A DNA stretch of 64,000 nucleotides from Adiantum capillus-veneris (Eukaryota > Streptophyta > Polypodiopsida > Polypodiales > Pteridaceae): positions 116,478,087-116,542,086 of the forward strand of contig CM043947.1 of the NCBI GenBank assembly GCA_014529385.2. Reading direction: 5' to 3'. The notes under the pieces are model-generated. The model was not told the origin of the DNA. It made no database searches and was given only the letters and a program-made list of their open reading frames with translations. Positions 62,653 to 64,000 of this stretch are shown piece after piece. Made by a program: the position numbers and the translations under genes. Numbering within the stretch: the first letter of the stretch is position 1; each line of letters begins with the position of its first letter.

Positions 62653-63591
62653 TGTTTGGAGGTGATAACAACATACAAGTGCCCACCTAGCCAAGGAGCC
62701 CGTTGGGACAGCCGACCAAGGTTTTGATGTGGTCACATTATTTTTCCGATGTTTAATACATCAAACCCTGTAAAAGTCTAATGACAATCACCTATGTCAA
62801 GTCTGAGTCAAAGATGTAATTTTTCCAATGATGTATGTAAAGGTCCATGAGAAGTTGGCCGCCGGCCACTTTAGAAAGCCCTAGGTATATAATACACTAA
62901 GGTTAGTGGTAAAAGGGAGATTATTTTTTGAAGATAAGTGACTATTGCGTTACGCACAGAGAGCTGTCTCTTTGCTCAAACTTGTAATCATCCCTTCTGT
63001 GGCTACGGTAATCCAAATTCAGTTTTGTTTCTTGCATTGTGTTCCTCTTACTCTGCTCTTTCATTCAAGTGTAAGCATTCAAGATTCGGTGAAGGTTTCA
63101 AATGCATCGGTTTAGGCCTTAAATCGTTGTTTTGAGTGTTTATATGCGTATTTTATGTTGTTTTGACCCTAGGAGAGGCTTTAGGGACCCAAAAATGACC
63201 CTTTAGGATCATCTGTTTACTGTTTTTGCGTACTGTGGGACGAACGATCGCAATCTTTGTACCTCTCCTAAATGCTGTGACAGTGATAGGATATGTTCCT
63301 GATAGTCCACTGTAGCTTCCCTTCAAGTTTCGTGCGATCCCGATATGATTTGCATGGTGAACGCGCGTGATGACTGTAGAGCTGTGTAGAAGGACATAGG
63401 CAGATTACTTGGCTTTGGTGCGATTGATTTGCTTGTAGAGTTAGTAGTTGCATCTCTTCGTGTTCACTTCATTAGGGTTGACATCCTAGTGAGTTTCCAT
63501 GCCTCATCCGAGTCGCTTCCCCTGTATCGATAATTTTATGTTGATGCTTGAGAGCTATGCTATGGACGTCCATCGTGGCGACCCGCAAACA
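62653..63591 (+). repeat. Element C LTR
   Basis: 939 bp from TGTTTGGAGGTGATAAC to ACCCGCAAACA, bounded by the PPT on the left and a PBS-like sequence on the right. It contains TATATAATA at 62886 and one copy of the leader-array motif (ACGATCGCAATCTTTGTACC, 63244-63263). No second direct copy lies in the window; a partial inverted copy follows at 63668. Confidence 0.72.
62886..62894 (+). promoter_or_regulatory. Element C LTR TATA box (candidate)
   Basis: TATATAATA about 234 bp into the LTR, a plausible core promoter position. Confidence 0.5.
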
Positions 63592-63592
63592 T

Positions 63593-63610
63593 TGGTGCCG
63601 CTGCTGGGGA
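63593..63610 (+). promoter_or_regulatory. Element C primer-binding site (tRNA-Asp type)
   Basis: TGGTGCCGCTGCTGGGGA lies one base after the LTR CA. It is the tRNA-Asp PBS TGGCGCCGTTGCCGGGGA with three substitutions. Here it continues into a complete tRNA complement. Confidence 0.8.
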
Positions 63611-63667
63611 ACAAACCCGGGTCACCCGCGTGATAGGCGGGAACACTTACCACTATACTACAACGAC
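63593..63667 (-). tRNA. tRNA-Asp-like sequence with encoded CCA, probably a retro-copy
   Basis: On the minus strand 63667-63596 forms a full 72-nt cloverleaf. The acceptor GTCGTTG pairs with CAGCGGC, there is a normal D arm, and the anticodon stem CCCGC/GCGGG encloses loop CTATCAC (anticodon ATC; plant tRNA-Asp normally has GTC). The T loop is TTTGTTC instead of TTCGATC and the T stem has one mismatch. CCA follows at once (63595-63593). Eukaryotic tRNA genes do not encode CCA, so a copy of a mature primer tRNA is more likely than a gene. Confidence 0.7.
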
Positions 63668-64000
63668 GGACGTCCATAGCATAGCTCTCAAGCATCAACA
63701 TAAAATTATCGATACAGGGGAAGCGACTCAGATGAGGCATGGAAACTCACTAGGATGTCAACCCTAATGAAGTGAACACGAAGAGATGCAACTACTAACT
63801 CTACAAGCAAATCAATCGCACCAAAGCCAAGTAATCTGCCTATGTCCTTCTACACAGCTCTACAGTCATCACGCGCGTTCACCATGCAAATCATATCGGG
63901 ATCGCACGAAACTTGAAGGGAAGCTACAGTGGACTATCAGGAACATATCCTATCACTGTCACAGCATTTAGGAGAGGTACAAAGATTGCGATCGTTCGTC

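Larger units (their letters stand above)
49631..63591 (+). mobile_element. Element C: gypsy relative of B lacking RT-RNase H-integrase
   Basis: Leader arrays, an upstream ORF, gag and protease are followed by about 2 kb without pol. After that come the extra 3' ORF, PPT and one LTR. Gag, protease and the 3' ORF share order and motifs with B. No 5' LTR or PBS was recognised, so the left border is arbitrary. Confidence 0.6.
63239..64000. repeat. Near-perfect inverted repeat around a tRNA-like core
   Basis: 63668-64000 is the reverse complement of 63239-63571 with no gap and only one mismatch noticed by eye (GAGTCGC against GACTCAG). The 96-bp loop holds the last 20 bp of the LTR, the PBS and the tRNA-like sequence. 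The right arm runs off the window. The identical 61-codon frames on the two arms are a result of this repeat, not genes. Confidence 0.95.

Noticed and set aside
63268-63971. Two identical 61-codon proteins on opposite strands
   Set aside because: They arise from the inverted repeat of LTR DNA and have no coding support.

Overview
The window looks like nuclear intergenic DNA of a large-genome land plant. It holds stacked and nested LTR retrotransposons, long CT/GA microsatellites, primer-binding sites for plant-type initiator tRNA-Met and tRNA-Asp, a Ty3/gypsy chromovirus and a Tat-like element with two RNase H domains. No host protein gene is recognisable. A fern or a gymnosperm would fit, but the sequence does not settle the lineage.

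Layout. (1) 1-7880: R1, an old minus-strand Tat-like Ty3/gypsy element with both LTRs (the left one cut by the window edge) and decayed gag, protease, RT, RNase H, second RNase H and integrase. (2) 7881-14430: mostly unassignable DNA with one integrase C-terminal fragment and a large microsatellite-flanked inverted repeat. (3) 14431-17052: R2, a short non-autonomous copia-like LTR element (LTR, tRNA-Met PBS, PPT, partial second LTR). Its interior codes for nothing recognisable and holds a foldback repeat, 32 consecutive G and a long CT tract. (4) 19232-35490: element A, a chromovirus with a 5'-truncated first LTR, into which two copia elements inserted separately. Copia-1 (22265-27762) sits after RNase H and copia-2 (28972-34149) lies between integrase and chromodomain. 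Each is flanked by a perfect 5-bp target duplication (ATTCT and GGAAC). Copia-2 has one in-frame stop and nearly identical LTRs, so it is young.

(5) 35491-about 49630: element B, a plus-strand Ty3/gypsy element with a degenerate tRNA-Asp PBS, a long leader with a repeat array, gag with two zinc knuckles, protease, RT, RNase H, integrase and an extra 3' ORF. (6) About 49631-63591: element C, a relative of B with leader arrays, an unrecognised upstream ORF, gag and protease. It lacks RT, RNase H and integrase but keeps the extra 3' ORF, a PPT and a 939-bp LTR. (7) 63239-64000: the end of the C LTR runs into a PBS that continues as a complete antisense tRNA-Asp-like sequence including CCA. This is followed by a near-perfect inverted copy of the LTR end, running off the window.

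Most notable signals. First, the LTR-PBS-whole tRNA-inverted LTR structure looks like a captured, self-primed reverse-transcription product. Second, B and C share a 3' ORF joining a second retropepsin-like domain to W[VI]PK repeats. Third, their leaders carry degenerate arrays of about 260-295-bp units, each anchored by a roughly 20-bp palindrome (AT-rich in one type, GATCG-rich in the other).

All coding regions are interrupted except where noted. Family calls rest on motifs read by eye, without database searches.
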